Shown piece after piece: positions 42,118 through 53,944 of a DNA stretch of 64,000 bases. Below the pieces are notes generated by a model. The model was not told the DNA's origin, ran no database searches, and worked only from the letters and a program-made list of their open reading frames with translations. Numbering within the stretch: the first letter of the stretch is position 1; each line of letters begins with the position of its first letter. A program made the position numbers and the translations under genes. Source of the stretch: Gryganskiella cystojenkinii. Lineage: Eukaryota > Mortierellomycota > Mortierellomycetes > Mortierellales > Mortierellaceae. The DNA is taken from contig JAAAIG010000040.1 of assembly GCA_015852425.1 (NCBI GenBank), positions 1 through 64,000 of the forward strand, in the 5' to 3' direction.

Positions 42118-43085
42118 TTATTCGTCGTCATAATTCTCCTCTTCGTCGGCTCGCTTCCGCTTCCAAAGGTCATGGTTGGCGAGATTTTGTTGATTTTGTG
42201 TCAGCGGTTGTTCTTGTGAGGCATCCTTCATATCCTCATCCTCATCGTAATCATCGTCCTCCTCTCGCACCTTGAACAGAGATGGTGGTTGTGTGTTCCT
42301 GGATTCTGTTGCTGCTGGTTGTGATGATGAGGATGGTACTGACAGGTCCAAGCTTTGAGCGGCGAGGTTTGCGCTTTGTGGTGGGAGCTACAAAANNNNN
42401 NNNNNAGGAGAGCCTCACGGTTAGTCTTCTGATCCCATTCCTCGTCTCTACTTATCCGCAAAAAAATTCTGGGGTCCATTTACCTCTGGGATGAGCTGAA
42501 AGTTGACGGCCGTGAGACAGTGACGCTCGTGGGGGAGTCGAATTCCGTACTTTTCAGGGATCAAGGGCAAAGGCACCCTGTTCTTCTCTTCTGCCAACTC
42601 GACCAAGAACTCTTTGGGTGGTGGTGCTGTGAACGAATGGTTAACCCTGCCCTGGATCGCCAATCTCACGTCCTCCAGTCCGACCTCGGTCCGTCCAGCG
42701 TGTTCCGAGTACAATAGTGCATCCTGAAAAACATCCGTAGTGTAACCTAGAGCGTTGGAATGAAGACAACAGTGAACAAATCTCATGTTAGCCTCTGTGA
42801 GCTTGGTATAGTCTGAGATACGCGAGCGGGGTCCTTTCTCCATGAATTAGAATATACACATACGGTGAGCAAACTCGAGAAGTTGATGAATCACTTTTTG
42901 TTCCGCGTCCTCGACTGATAGTGACTGCAAGATCAAAGAGATGACTGTGGAGGTTGAAAAGAAGGGAGGAAAGGTTATTGGTCAAGCTTTTGTTGAATAT
43001 TCGCCTGGGCGATGCTACTCTTCTCTGTAGATCCTGTTGTAGTGTTGTTACCCTTTGCATCGCGAGGTAGCGGTGTCTGTGTCAT
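42118..43085 (-). CDS. TAF9: TFIID/SAGA subunit TAF9 (histone fold)
   Basis: Four exons on the minus strand are proposed: 43085-43052, 42944-42864, 42746-42484 and 42387-42118, giving 215 aa. The first exon encodes only MTQTPLPRDAK plus one base. Splicing restores the TAF9 histone fold VISLILQSLSVEDAEQ, then LLEFAHRYTTDVFQDALLY and SEHAG. DVRLAIQGR, PPPKEFLVELAEEKN and LPHERHCLTAVNFQL follow, all strongly conserved in TAF9. The C-terminus is disordered and acidic. A frame reading through intron 2 exists but breaks the fold, so the spliced form is preferred. Intron 3 contains the ten-N gap. TAF9 pairs with TAF6 in both TFIID and SAGA. It shares strand with the GPI mannosyltransferase gene 227 bp upstream. 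Confidence 0.92.
42396..42405. other. Assembly gap (10 N)
   Basis: Ten N fall in the third intron of TAF9, just before its acceptor site, so the protein is not affected. The true length is unknown. Confidence 0.99.
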
Positions 43086-43265
43086 GATATATTGTTGGTC
43101 CTGATGAGATGGGATGTTCTTGATTCGCCGCGTCTGATCCGTTGAGTCCTTGGAGGTTTGGTACCCTTGGGTATGTTTGCGGCAAAAGTGATAGGTTGTG
43201 CAATGAGAAAAAAGAATGCGAACCATAAAGGCCGAAGGCGAATAAATTACTGTAGAAAAAAAAAG

Positions 43266-43288
43266 TGACGTCACCCAAGGTCACATGA
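43266..43288 (-). promoter_or_regulatory. CRE and CACATG pair upstream of TAF9
   Basis: TGACGTCA at 43266-43273 and TCACATGA at 43281-43288 lie about 180-200 bp before the TAF9 start, in the 227-bp space after the GPI mannosyltransferase stop. The same two words, at nearly the same spacing, occur before RPT5. Function is inferred. Confidence 0.4.
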
Positions 43289-43311
43289 TTTGAGATTACT
43301 CCTTTTTATTT

Positions 43312-45087
43312 CTATGCTGGCGGAAAAAAATTGGCAAAGAGGATAACGCCAACGAGTCCATACATCACAAAGAACGTGGTCACCGTCCAAGTCCAACCCG
43401 ATCCAAGAGTCGACGGACGTCCGTCAAACTGATGCGCTGCAAACCAGTACACTGGGGGTAGACATGAAAACGCGCGGGTGATGATTTGAATATGCATCGT
43501 AGTGATGTTGGTTAAAAGCAAGACCGACCACAGGGCAACGTATGGAAACATCCTTTGACTCAAGAAAGGCGCCACGTTCCTGCTCAAAGACTGAGGTGAT
43601 GTCTGTCGTCCCAAACTTAAAGCGCGACGGAGGTCGTACTTCACGTAATAATAGATCCCTGATGCAGAGAGGATGATCATAGGTGCCGCCATCGCAAAGT
43701 TGGGGATCTGCTTGATTTCGTAGTATCGAAGAAATCCAACGTTCCTTTTAGCATGGAAGGCAAATTAGACGAAGTCATATTAGTACTCATGAAGTACAAG
43801 TCAGGTTATATTGTTTCCGTAGTCGGTCTTTACCAGTAGAAGTCCTGGACGAACGAGTAGATGAGGGGTATAGGCTTGTTGCACCAGGGTCGAGCATCCA
43901 GACTCGAGAATTGTCCAGAGCAGTACAGAGCGTATCCGTAAGCCTGAACACCGACGAATCCTGTCCATGAGATCAGACAAAGCATTCCCGTCTTGAAAAG
44001 AAGGAAGATTTTGTGCTACGAATTGCCGAGAAAAAGTCGCGTTAAATGACAATGCTTCCCACCCAGACATATCTATTTCTGATCCACAATGACATCACTC
44101 ACTGTCAACGAGTTCTGGAGATCCATTTGGATGATAAGGTCGTAGATGAAGAAGCCTGCATACAGGATCCCGTTTGATCGTGCTGTTGAACTTAAAGACC
44201 AAGTAATCGCAGCCAGCAAGTACCTCCTCTCAGCCGCAAATATCATTCCTGTGAAGGAGAGTGCTGCAAACAAGCTCTCGGTATATCTAGATGTCTCATA
44301 GAAAATAGATCCGCGGTCAGTTCCATCGATCGGTTACAAAAGCTTCGATCCCGAGAATAATCCAGTCCATTTCTTACATGGCGGACATAAATATCCCTGA
44401 TGGCGTCAACGCGTACAGCATCGCTGACAAGAACGCGAACTCTTCACGACCAAAGAGTTTATTGGACAGGCGATAGAGTTGAACCGTTACCACAACAAAC
44501 GAGACATTCGCGACCAGCACGCCTGCCAAAACCAGCTGCTGACTGGGGTTCATGATCGAAGAGAACGGTGCGAGGACTACACCGTCAAGAAATTACATAG
44601 GGAGACATTTAGTATCTCTGCGGTTTGCTTGTCCGATCCAATGCTTTGATGTACAAACGCTTGTTATTTTGGTACCCGTGTTGGCGATCAGTCGCATCAA
44701 GGCTGGGAGCAGAGGGAAGAAGGCATGGGCTTGTTCAAAGGTGTATCCATGCTCAGCCTGGTGTACAAAGTAGAACGAATCCCAACGCAGAAACACGCCA
44801 AAGATCCCTTTGAATAGCCTTTGACCAATTGTGTCGATGGGAAGGATGAGTTCCAGGGCAGAGTCGTAGTCCTGAATGAGGGCGTGGGATGCGACAGCGA
44901 TGACCCAAATGACTATCCGGGATGCGAGAGCATAGTAGGCGACAGTCCATATCCTATTCGCTGATAGTTGCTCGTTTTTGCTTGATGCTACCCTTGGCCG
45001 AGCTTTTGTCTCCATGGATAGATGTCTGCCTGAGTGGAATGCAGCGAAAGGAGGAATACCTTGAAAAAAGGCTCGTGTGTCGAGCAT
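43312..45087 (-). CDS. GPI18: GPI mannosyltransferase 2 (Gpi18/PIG-V)
   Basis: Five exons on the minus strand are proposed: 45087-44676, 44576-44378, 44286-44103, 44015-43834 and 43744-43312, giving 469 aa from the first ATG. A second in-frame ATG at 45015 would give 445 aa and may be the real start. Conserved features are LRWDSFYF (Asp103, in the luminal loop typical of these dolichol-sugar transferases), AHAFFPLLP, YTESLFAALSFTG, STARSNG, and PWC followed by PLIYSFVQDFYWNVGFL. Multiple hydrophobic segments run throughout. The enzyme adds the second mannose to the GPI precursor in the ER membrane. It diverges from CDC73 across about 250 bp. Confidence 0.92.
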
Positions 45088-45337
45088 TGAAAAGTTATGA
45101 CATTTAATTAATGTTAATCGACGTCACACACCCCGGTTAAAATAAAAAATATTGATCAGATCAAATGCAAAAGACAAAAAGATCACACCATCTCTCCTTG
45201 CTCTTTTCTCTTTCCTTCCGCGCACAAACGAAACAAAGAAACAGGACGACTCTCGCAACAGGATTCCAGTGAGGACCTTTCCCCCGATTTCCCCTCGTCG
45301 TCAACAACAACACATCGCACCACATACATATACGCCA

Positions 45338-47120
45338 ATGTCAAAAACAGATCCACTCAGCCTCCTGCGCGAGTTCACAATCGCAAAGAAGCCCATCACC
45401 CTCGTCACTGCGAATGGAACCCTTGCCACGGAACTGACCGACGCCGCTGACATCGTCTTTGCAGACGGGAAACAGACCTTCAAATTCCCCCGGAATACGC
45501 CAACAAACTACAGACGCGGTGCCTCGGATGAGACCTACACTCTCGAGACTCTTCTCTTCCTCCTCCAGCGATCTCATCTTTCCGTGGCCGAGTATTCATT
45601 GGAAGGTGCCCAAAAGGGAATTCAGATTGTCTCGATTTTGGACAAGCGATTGGTGCTCGATTACCTCACAGGTGTGACCGCCACCTCTTCAAACATCATT
45701 CACATACCCTCAGAAACGAGTAAGTATACAGGGCCGTTTGCAATCAAGGAACGAATCTATTATGCCGTCCTTTAGTCGCGTTTTTTTTTTTGCTGTTCTG
45801 CGATACTGACCCTTAAATTTTTATGTCGTTTTAGGCAAGCGACCTGGGGATGAGATCGTGGACGATACACATGGAGAAGCAAAGAAGCAAAAGCTTGCGG
45901 CACACACTGGACATGGCGACGAGAACGATGTCTTGCGGCTGATCATTTCTAAGGAGAGATTGGCCAGGACTACGGCTAGCGTCTTGCGTGGAAACAAGGT
46001 ACGAGCACCCTTCTCGACAGCATGTCACCCGAGGATTTGTATTGTTCACAGTGAGCTCACACTTTTTTTTTGTTGTTCAACCTGGTTAACTCTCTGACTT
46101 CGACTCGGAAAACAGTCTTTCGCCAACATCCAGAAGATCGGGATCGGTATTCTGTTGAAGAGCAAGGCCAAGGATGACAAGGCACCGGCAAAGAAACCTC
46201 AGGACGCGAAACCAGCAGGCACTCCTGCTCCATCAACCTCAGCGGCGAACCGTCCCTCATCAACAAACCCTTCTGCCAACCCTTCAGCGCAGATCAAATC
46301 CAAGTCTTGTAAGTGACCATTCAGCGAACAAATGGCCTTGTTGTTATCTACAAGCGAGTGAGAGACTGATGGACGTTTATTATTTTATTATTGGCCTTGT
46401 GAAAATGTCAGCGTCATCTCGTATCCCTATCATCATTGTTCCTGCGGCCGTTACGTCCATGTTGACAATGTACAATATCAAGCAACTTCTAGAAGATCAA
46501 CTGTAAGTCCATCAGAGCTACAAAATGAATTTTACTTGTTTTTTTGCTGGTCTTGGAATGTCCGTTATTAATCTGTTGTGAAAAAAAACGAAACGTCATA
46601 TAGGTTCGTGGACAGCCAGGAAATCAGAGAAAAAGGAACACCAAAACCAAGTCGTATGGTGATTGAACGTCGCCAAAAGCCCAATGAGTCGCACAAGACA
46701 CCGTATCACGTTATCGACAACGTGGACCACTTGCGTCCCGAAGATTGGGACAGAGTTGTGTGCGTCTTCACAACCGGAGCAGAATGGCAGTTCAAGAAGT
46801 GGAAATGGTCCAAGCCGCTCGAGCTCTTTGTGCACGTCAAGGGATTTTACTGCAAGTGGGCCGATGAGATGCCCAAGGATACGATCAAGACATGGAATGT
46901 GGAAATGTTGAGTGTAAGTTTCAACTGTTCAACTTTACGAAAGAACTGTTGTTGTTCAGCAAGACTGGGAGCTGATCTTGCAATTGTTGTTCCGCGTTCT
47001 TTTTATGATACCTTTTAGCTCAACCGTCATCGTCGTCATGCGGACAGAGCGACGGTCACGGAGTTTTGGGATAGCTTGCAGAGCTGGTGCCTCGCTAACA
47101 AGCCCCATTTGGCATACTAA
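45338..47120 (+). CDS. CDC73: Paf1 complex subunit Cdc73 (parafibromin)
   Basis: Six exons are proposed: 45338-45719, 45835-45998, 46116-46308, 46412-46502, 46604-46913 and 47019-47120, giving 413 aa. The N-terminal domain contains DPLSLLREF, KFPRNTPTNYRR and YTLETLLFLLQ. The linker is Ala/Pro/Ser-rich. The Ras-like C-terminal domain (about 247-413) contains IPIIIVPAAVTSMLTMYNI, RPEDWDRVVCVFTTG, EWQFKKWKW, FVHVKGFYCKW and the final WDSLQSWCLANK. These match Cdc73/HRPT2. It links the Paf1 elongation complex to RNA polymerase II and histone modification. All introns are short and in frame. Confidence 0.95.
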
Positions 47121-48723
47121 GCGAGGATATGTCACAGAACCATCTGCTGATTGTGTTTTTCACAATCATAAAAATCAATTAAAACACACCCCACTGTAAA
47201 ATATCGTTTGACCCCATCGATGTCACATATTGGACGTAGAGATAAAGCTATCCGGTTTTTTGTCGTGTTTACTGTTTCCTCTCTTTTAGCCTTGTGATTT
47301 GCCATGGCCACATAATAGTCGAGTGCAGTCTCGGAAAGACAGAAAGAGAAAAACGAGGAGCATCAAAAAACCAAATCAGGGCGAAGGGACGAAACATTGC
47401 CTGCGCTTCAAATCTTGTCATTTTGGTCCGTTGGTCTCCGGAAAGTGAAAATAACAGGAAGAAAAGAAAGAAAAAAAGAGGGATGATAAAAAAGAGCAAA
47501 GTCCCGACTGCTGATGAACATCGACCTTGAGGTAAACCCTCTTCCGCTGTGAAGTAGCCTTAAAAAAGATAGCGGCTTTAAAGATAGCAAGGGATAAGAA
47601 GTTGGCACAAAAAAAAGAAGACGCGACCGAATGGTCAAGTGCTTGTGTGACACATGTGGTGGAAGATCAAGTTGAACATATAAATGCTCCCCGTTCCTGT
47701 TCGGTAGTTTGCCTGTTTTGACCACTCTGTTCTTTTCCCTCCACGCCTCCCGTCAAACCCGGACTCGGGCGATGGAATCATGTATTCGAATTTTTGTACA
47801 ACGTGATTGCGGGCAAATGGGGACTGGTTTTTTTCTACTTTAGGAAAAAGCTGGGTAGGCAAGGGACGGGAAATGGTCGTGAAAGCAAGCTTTCTGGCAA
47901 TGCAATAAACAAGGGAACGATGAATGTTGTCCCGAGCATATTTATTCTCCCCTTCTCCTTCCAAGATTTTCATTTCTGATAGGAAGAGAAAAAAGTGTGC
48001 GATAGAGGAAACATGTGTGTATCCATCGCGAATGGCCAGTTTGTAGGCGAAACGCGTCGAGGGTGAAGATGAACCACAATGAAAGAAATAAAGAGCAGAG
48101 GCAAATGTATCTTATCGTTCTCGATTTTTGTTTGTTCGAGAATAGTTCTCGTTAACCTTGTGATAACGGACTGGCACCCGTCCTCGCCGTTACAGATCGA
48201 TCAAGTGCAGTTTTTCCTTAAAACAAGAGAAAAAAAAGTCAAAGATATCGTGAAGAAGGCGGTGTGATGTAGTCGCGCATTTTGACTGGCCCGTTGCGTC
48301 ATTCGGGGTTCCTTCAGCAGAGGACAGAGACAGGGGCGAAAAACAAGAACGACGTCCAAGGAAGGGAGGGGTCCTCCACCAGATCGATCGGACTTTGCGA
48401 TAAAAAGATTTCTCCTTTTCGAACCCGTTCAGAGTTCAAAGAAGGAAATTCGGCGGTCGCAGTCGGACACACGCGGTTTCTGAACTCGGATCAGGCCGTG
48501 TGCAGTGAGTGTCCCACTCCTTTGCAGCCGCCAAACACACAGCTCCACTTTTTTTTATTTTATTTTATTTTTTTTATCAGCCGAATACCTTTTTTTTCCT
48601 TTTCATTCTCATTCGTTGCATCATCTTTTTCCTCTCATTCATTCACTTTTACCCTCCTTCTCTCATCTTCTCTTACAACCAAACAAACAACAACTTCTCT
48701 AACGAAACTTCAATATCTTTAAG
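47121..48723. other. Intergenic between CDC73 and the next gene
   Basis: About 1.6 kb without a supported gene. The last 200 bp (about 48530-48720) are a pyrimidine-rich leader. Other open frames are short and lack features. Confidence 0.5.
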
Positions 48724-51261
48724 ATGGAGGTACAAACAGCTCCTGTGAATATGGTGCATACCTCGTCCAAGGTCACCCCAACTCTCTCCTCAACAGCTTC
48801 CGTTATCAAAACGGACCCAGTCAAACCATCCGCACCCACAGCAGTAGATCTTCAACCAGTCCTCAAGCCGATCGCTGCGCCCACGGCTCCCTTCACCATC
48901 ACTCCCGAAAACGACCCTAACCCATCCTGGGCCTTCTTCCCTCCTTCTGCGTCTTACTCCTCACAAGGATCTACCATCACAGACGCAGCTACCGGCGCTG
49001 CGCCTACCTCCCCTTCTTCCTCTTCCAGATCTCCTCGATCATCATCACCTCCTACTGCATCTTCGTCTAACGCCAACAACAACGGGAAGAGCGCGTCCTC
49101 GACTCCAACAACTGCTGCCCATTCAGCTACACCCTCAACCCACCACCGTATCTTGGATCACTGCTTCCACCTGTCGATCGAGACTCGTTTGAAGCAAGCC
49201 GAGGCCCAGTATTTGGCCTCGACTCAGGAGCAAGCAGTTGAACAACAGATCAAGGATCAAAAGAACAAAAATCAGACACAGGCTCAGTCACCCATGTCGA
49301 CTTCCAAGCAAGAAGATTGGAGACGTCGACAGCGTTCGCTTGTAGATGAGGCTGTTGTCCTTGGACGGAAGGGATCCAACGTGGAGGCCATTGTAGATGG
49401 TAAGTAGTGATATCTCAGGTCAAAGGAAGTTTTGGGTTGTGATGTTTCGTGGGGAAGAATTCGACTTTTTTTTTTTTTTTACTTCGACAGCAGCAGAATG
49501 AAAAATGAGGGGTTGGATTCGAAAGATGAGCAACGCATGGTTGCACAGACGAAAATGATAAAATAACCTTCCCTCCCAATCTTTGCCGTGTGTGTGTGTG
49601 TGTGTGTGTTTGTTCGTTACTCATCCGACTTTGATGCCCCCCGATTTCTAACCCTCCATCCCCCACGTTTCTCTACAACCTAAATCCATAGGCATCCTCA
49701 AATCTCATCGCTCCAGCGGACCGTTACAGTCCCTTCCCAGACACCTGAAGCACCGCCTCCACCTCTGTCAACTGACTTCCATGGTCTTTGGTCGATTCGA
49801 TGTCGCATCCTCGACCAACAACTCTGCAGGACTCAATATCTATTCCGCTTTCCATTCTCGTCGTCATGGTCATTCTCGAGCCGCGATCAAACAACGACTC
49901 ACACACAGTAAACAAGGACTTCAGCTTCAATCTCTACTCCAGCAAAAGATCCCGTCCTCATTGTACTGTCGTCGCCATCATCGCAAGGACTGTCAACGCA
50001 CCTGCTGCACACTCGCAAAGCTTCAACAGGAACAACAACAGGCCTTAGAGTTGAAGAAGAAGCTCGCCAACAGCTACTATATGAACAGTGTCCGGAAACA
50101 GGAGCCTCAACGCGTAGCCGGTCTTGTCGATGCAATTCCTGCGTTCTTGAAGTGTTCTGCGATGAGCTATCGAGATATTGCCAAGAGCATGGAAAAAGAT
50201 CATGAAGAGTCTTCAAAAAAGGAACAGTTGGCCCAGGATGACGAAGACAAGGATAAGGAGGAAGACAAGCCCAAGGTTCGAGTCTTGGAGGGATGGTACT
50301 GTTTGCTTCTGGAGTTGATGGTTCAGGCTGTGATCGAGTCTTATCTCTGCGACGAAAGTACCGGTTTGGATACGATCATCGATGTTTTTTCGTTCGGAGA
50401 TGATTCGGAATGCTCGGATGACGTTGTTCTCGAGGAGGCTGGCTCGCCTTCCTCGTCGAACGATACTGCGACCGGTACGACTACGATGGGTGTTGAGGGT
50501 CTTCAGTTCCAGAACCTGAACAGTCTTGGCTCCACTACCATGCCTCTTCATCAGCCGCAACAGCAACAGCGATCGAATTCACCTCTCCACGATGTCACGA
50601 CTCAGGATCGTCAGGACGATATCCTGTTTGCAAACACACCCGAGTATGATGCTTTCAAGAAAGCCCGGGACGAGCGTCTCCAGGAGGTAAAGAAAGGACG
50701 CATGATAGCGTCGTCGTGGAGTCTTAATGTTGGAATTTCTTCCTTAGTTACTAACGCCATTTCATGCCTTCCGTCTTTGTCACTACTCAGATCATGAACT
50801 TTGAGGGCATGTCCATGGAAGAGCATTTCGCGACCTTGGCGACAAGATACCCCTTGATTGTTCTGGAGCGTCAAATGACTCATTTCATTGCTCGGTGTCA
50901 AAAGTTGCTCATTGACCCTACTCTCTCTCAGAACCATGTGAGTCTCGGGCTATTGATCCCTCCCACAACCTCGGCTTATGCGGATGGATCTCTTTCCATG
51001 CCCGTGAGCGAGGATGAAGATGATGAGGACGAAGAGATGTCTGTGAAATTGGAGGAGATCAAGGAGGAGGATGAAGAGGAGGAAATGACAACCGCGAGCA
51101 AGAACAAGAACGATGATGATGATAATTCATCCGCGGCGCGGGTTGTACAGGTCTCCAAGAAACATCGCCACCTTAATGGCCAGGACAGTCGTCAGCCCAA
51201 GCACGGTCGTGAGGCCGAGAAGGAGGTAGCAGGACCTGATTCCAAGAGGGCCAAGGTGTAA
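48724..51261 (+). CDS. Unrecognised protein, nuclear-type low-complexity and helical core
   Basis: Three exons are proposed: 48724-49399, 49692-50686 and 50791-51261, giving 713 aa (splices GTAAGT/ATAG and GTAAAG/TCAG). I do not recognise it. The N-terminal 140 residues are Ser/Thr/Pro-rich. A first helical block starts at HHRILDHCFHLSIETRLKQ. A basic part rich in His and Arg follows. The most ordered region appears to be SVRKQEPQRVAGLVDAIP through GWYCLLLELMVQAVIESYLC (about 340-450), then VFSFGDDS. The third exon has FEGMSMEEHFATLATRYPL and a Cys-containing helix. The C-terminus is acidic, then basic with nuclear-localisation-like KKHRH and SKRAKV. A nuclear role is a guess. Confidence 0.65.
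49589..49608 (+). repeat. (TG)n microsatellite in an intron
   Basis: About ten TG units lie in the first intron of the gene at 48724, after a T17 run near 49466-49482. The intron is 292 bp, long for this window. Confidence 0.75.
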
Positions 51262-52042
51262 TGTTTTGCTGTTTCTTGGAAGAAAACTCAGCCCTATGCA
51301 ATATTATTGTATCATATCAGTGCCCATTTTGTATCTCTAGAATAATAAATAAAAATTCGAACCAACACAAACTCACATGCAACGGACGCGATATCCAGCC
51401 GTCACGTGGAAGATACTCCCTCCCTTTCCACATTAACCTTTTTTTTCTGCTCAATCACAGGGACGAATTGCGCCCAAATTCGATACGTAGAAAGGAGGGG
51501 GCGAAAAACAGGGAGAATAAACCTCATCGAGTTTCATCCTTTTTCCTCATTCCCTATTTATTGTTTCCTCTGACCATTGTATTTCACTCGCTTACTCTCT
51601 CTTTCGCACACTCCTTCCTACTGCTCGAGCTATACTCAGACTATACCCACTCCTCTCATTCAGTTGGAACCCATCATTCAGCTTTCTTTGACATCTCGTT
51701 TGCAAGGGCCGAGAAATACTGGACCCTTGAGCTATCTCTCAAACTTTAATCCCTCGTTTCTTTACTCCGCACCCGACAAACAACTCTTCCATCCTTCTTG
51801 TTCGTCTTCACACTCGCTACCCACCAGCGCTGCAGCCGTCATCCGTTTTTTTTTTTTTAGCTTTCAAGCAGTCTTCCCTTCGAACAAATTGCAGTCTCGA
51901 ATCGACTGTAACTATACGGATCCATATCATTAGTCAAAACAAAGCAAGAACCTTGGAGACATACAAACGAGCAACAAAAGAAGGCACAAACGAGCAACAA
52001 AAGTAGGCACAAACGAGCAACAAAAGAAGGCACAGAAAGGAA
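51262..52042. other. Intergenic: promoter and leader of the next gene
   Basis: Contains CACGTG at 51403-51408, a long pyrimidine-rich leader (about 51530-51870) and a triplicated 23-bp repeat directly before the start codon. No gene is seen. Confidence 0.55.
51963..52031 (+). repeat. Three direct copies of a 23-bp unit before a start codon
   Basis: The unit ACAAACGAGCAACAAAAGAAGG (plus C) occurs three times head to tail at 51963-51985, 51986-52008 and 52009-52031. The middle copy differs at one base. It ends 11 bp before ATG 52043, so it should lie in the 5' untranslated leader. Confidence 0.9.
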
Positions 52043-53348
52043 ATGATGGCTTCACCAGGTGGTGTCACCTCCCCAACAGCAATCTCGACGATGATGATGA
52101 ATACTCCACCAGGAGGGTCGACGGCGGTTGGACTAGGAGGCGGAAATGGCATTGGTGGCTCGTCCATCGGTATCGGAGCCGTTTCGTCCTCAACATCCTC
52201 GTCTTCACCTTCCATGTTCCTGTTGAACAACGTCAGTGGTGGCGCTTTAGATTCGTTCCCGAACTTGGTCAGCAAGAGAGCAGCGACGTGGCGTTACTTG
52301 CAAAAAGTCTATCAGGGCGGGATGGTGCTTTATAACACGTCATTGCTTTCAGATGAGGACCTGAGGCATAACTACATGGATGAGAAGATGCAACGAAGGT
52401 AAGAGAATATTTGCGTTGGCCAAATACTGAGAGGCTGATTGATCATCATTGAAGGGGGCCAGCAGATCTCTAACCCCATGTACAATATTTAATATTTAGG
52501 GCTCTGCAATATTTCCTGCTGGGGACATCTTTGGCCACAATCTTGGAGATTCCCAACACGAATGATTGTCTCAAGGCTCTGCATAGAGTCATTCAGGAAT
52601 ACGAATATTTCACGGCGTCGGAATCAAAAGCAAAGATGGTAACAAACCATGCAGAAGAGACTATGGTGTCAAGTTATTTTTACATCGAGGGTACATTTTG
52701 TCTCACACCTAAATGGTCGATGATCACGAATCCTTAGATCTTCTTCAGAGGCACGATTCGGAAAGGAGCGGACATGACAAAACCATTTGAAGAAACAGGG
52801 GAATACTCTCTTCTGGAAGTCCGAGCTTTGGTAAACGACGTTATCATTCCGATTTTTTTGTTTCAGTTTGATTGCAGATAGTTTGGTCCGCGTACCTCAT
52901 ATCCTTTTGGAGACTAACTTTGACATCTCTGCAATACGCAATCCGCAATCCTCTACAGCCATTCAGCTTGGACTATGTTGTAACATTCTCATCTTTGTGC
53001 GACGTAATCGCTCAGGTTTACGAACGACTCGGTATCCAAGGAAGTCATGATCTCTGCGTAAACTTGACGCATCTAGAGATGTTCCAAAAGATTGACAGTC
53101 GATTCAAGGTAATGATAGAAATCATGGGAAAACAAGAGGAAAAATTCGGTGGCGTTGACTCGTGCAGTGTGCGATGCATGTATTAGATCCATTTATTTAT
53201 CAATTTGTCACGTTCTTGATCGGGTAAATAGAAAATCTTGTTGATTGTGTCCAAGGAGTTGGAGGCAATAGCACGCGAGGTCATGATGGACGAACTGAGC
53301 CTAATAAACCCACTTGGGCCCTGGTCCAGCGACGATTGGGATCCTTGA
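52043..53348 (+). CDS. Unrecognised conserved-looking protein, helical
   Basis: Five exons are proposed: 52043-52398, 52500-52638, 52738-52830, 52878-53108 and 53232-53348, giving 311 aa. All introns are GT-AG and frame-preserving, which supports a real gene. The N-terminal 60 residues are Gly/Ser/Thr-rich and low complexity. The rest is helical: NLVSKRAATWRYLQKVYQGG, LYNTSLLSDEDLRHNYMD, ALQYFLLGTSLATILEIP, CLKALHRVIQEYEYF. A moderately hydrophobic stretch IVWSAYLISFWRLTLTSLQY follows and might contact a membrane. The end is GPWSSDDWDP. I cannot name the family with confidence. ATG at 52046 is an alternative start. Confidence 0.7.
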
Positions 53349-53944
53349 TGGAGGGATGGACAATAGACCTGGCATAACAAAGAATTCTTAGAAAAAATCA
53401 TTATATTTTCTCCTCTCCTTTTGTGAAATAAACCATTGTTGCGCGACTTTTGAAACGAAACGGTGCGTACGGTGAAGCTTTTGCTCTTCTTGCATCCCGA
53501 CTTGCGGTATCGACGATGATGAATTCCAAGGGTCTCTTGTCCAAGCTCAAGAAGCGACAGCCTACCATCGACGGATCCACAGGGAGCGGAAGACATAGAG
53601 CCGAAGTCTTTGACGGGGAAAGAAAAGCCATTGACATTTTCTCTTTGATTTTTTTTTATTTTTAAGAGAGGGTCATTTTATGCTCCTCTAGACCAGTGTC
53701 CTTTCTCCAACATCATGTCATTTCCAAAGCCTTCTACTCCGACCATAGTTCAGCACTCTCCGCGGATAATTGATTAAACAGATCCAACCAAGGACGATCT
53801 AAACTCTGCCATCTCGCCGTCCCGTCACACATATCATGGAAAAAGGCACAGAAATCGGATAATTTCAAACCAAAGGTGTATAATAATATTTTTTTTATTT
53901 TTTGTTTGATTTTTTTTTAAAAAATTAGGACTAGATGGAGGTGA
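53349..53944. other. Intergenic between convergent genes
   Basis: About 600 bp separate the helical protein gene (+) and the CTD kinase gene (-). The sequence near the kinase 3' end is T/A-rich. Open frames (for example 53450-53665 plus) have no support. Confidence 0.5.

Noticed and set aside
16770..47120. Functional clustering of transcription genes (TAF7, TAF9, CDC73 and others)
   Set aside because: The genes are dispersed over tens of kilobases in mixed orientation among unrelated genes; the grouping looks accidental.
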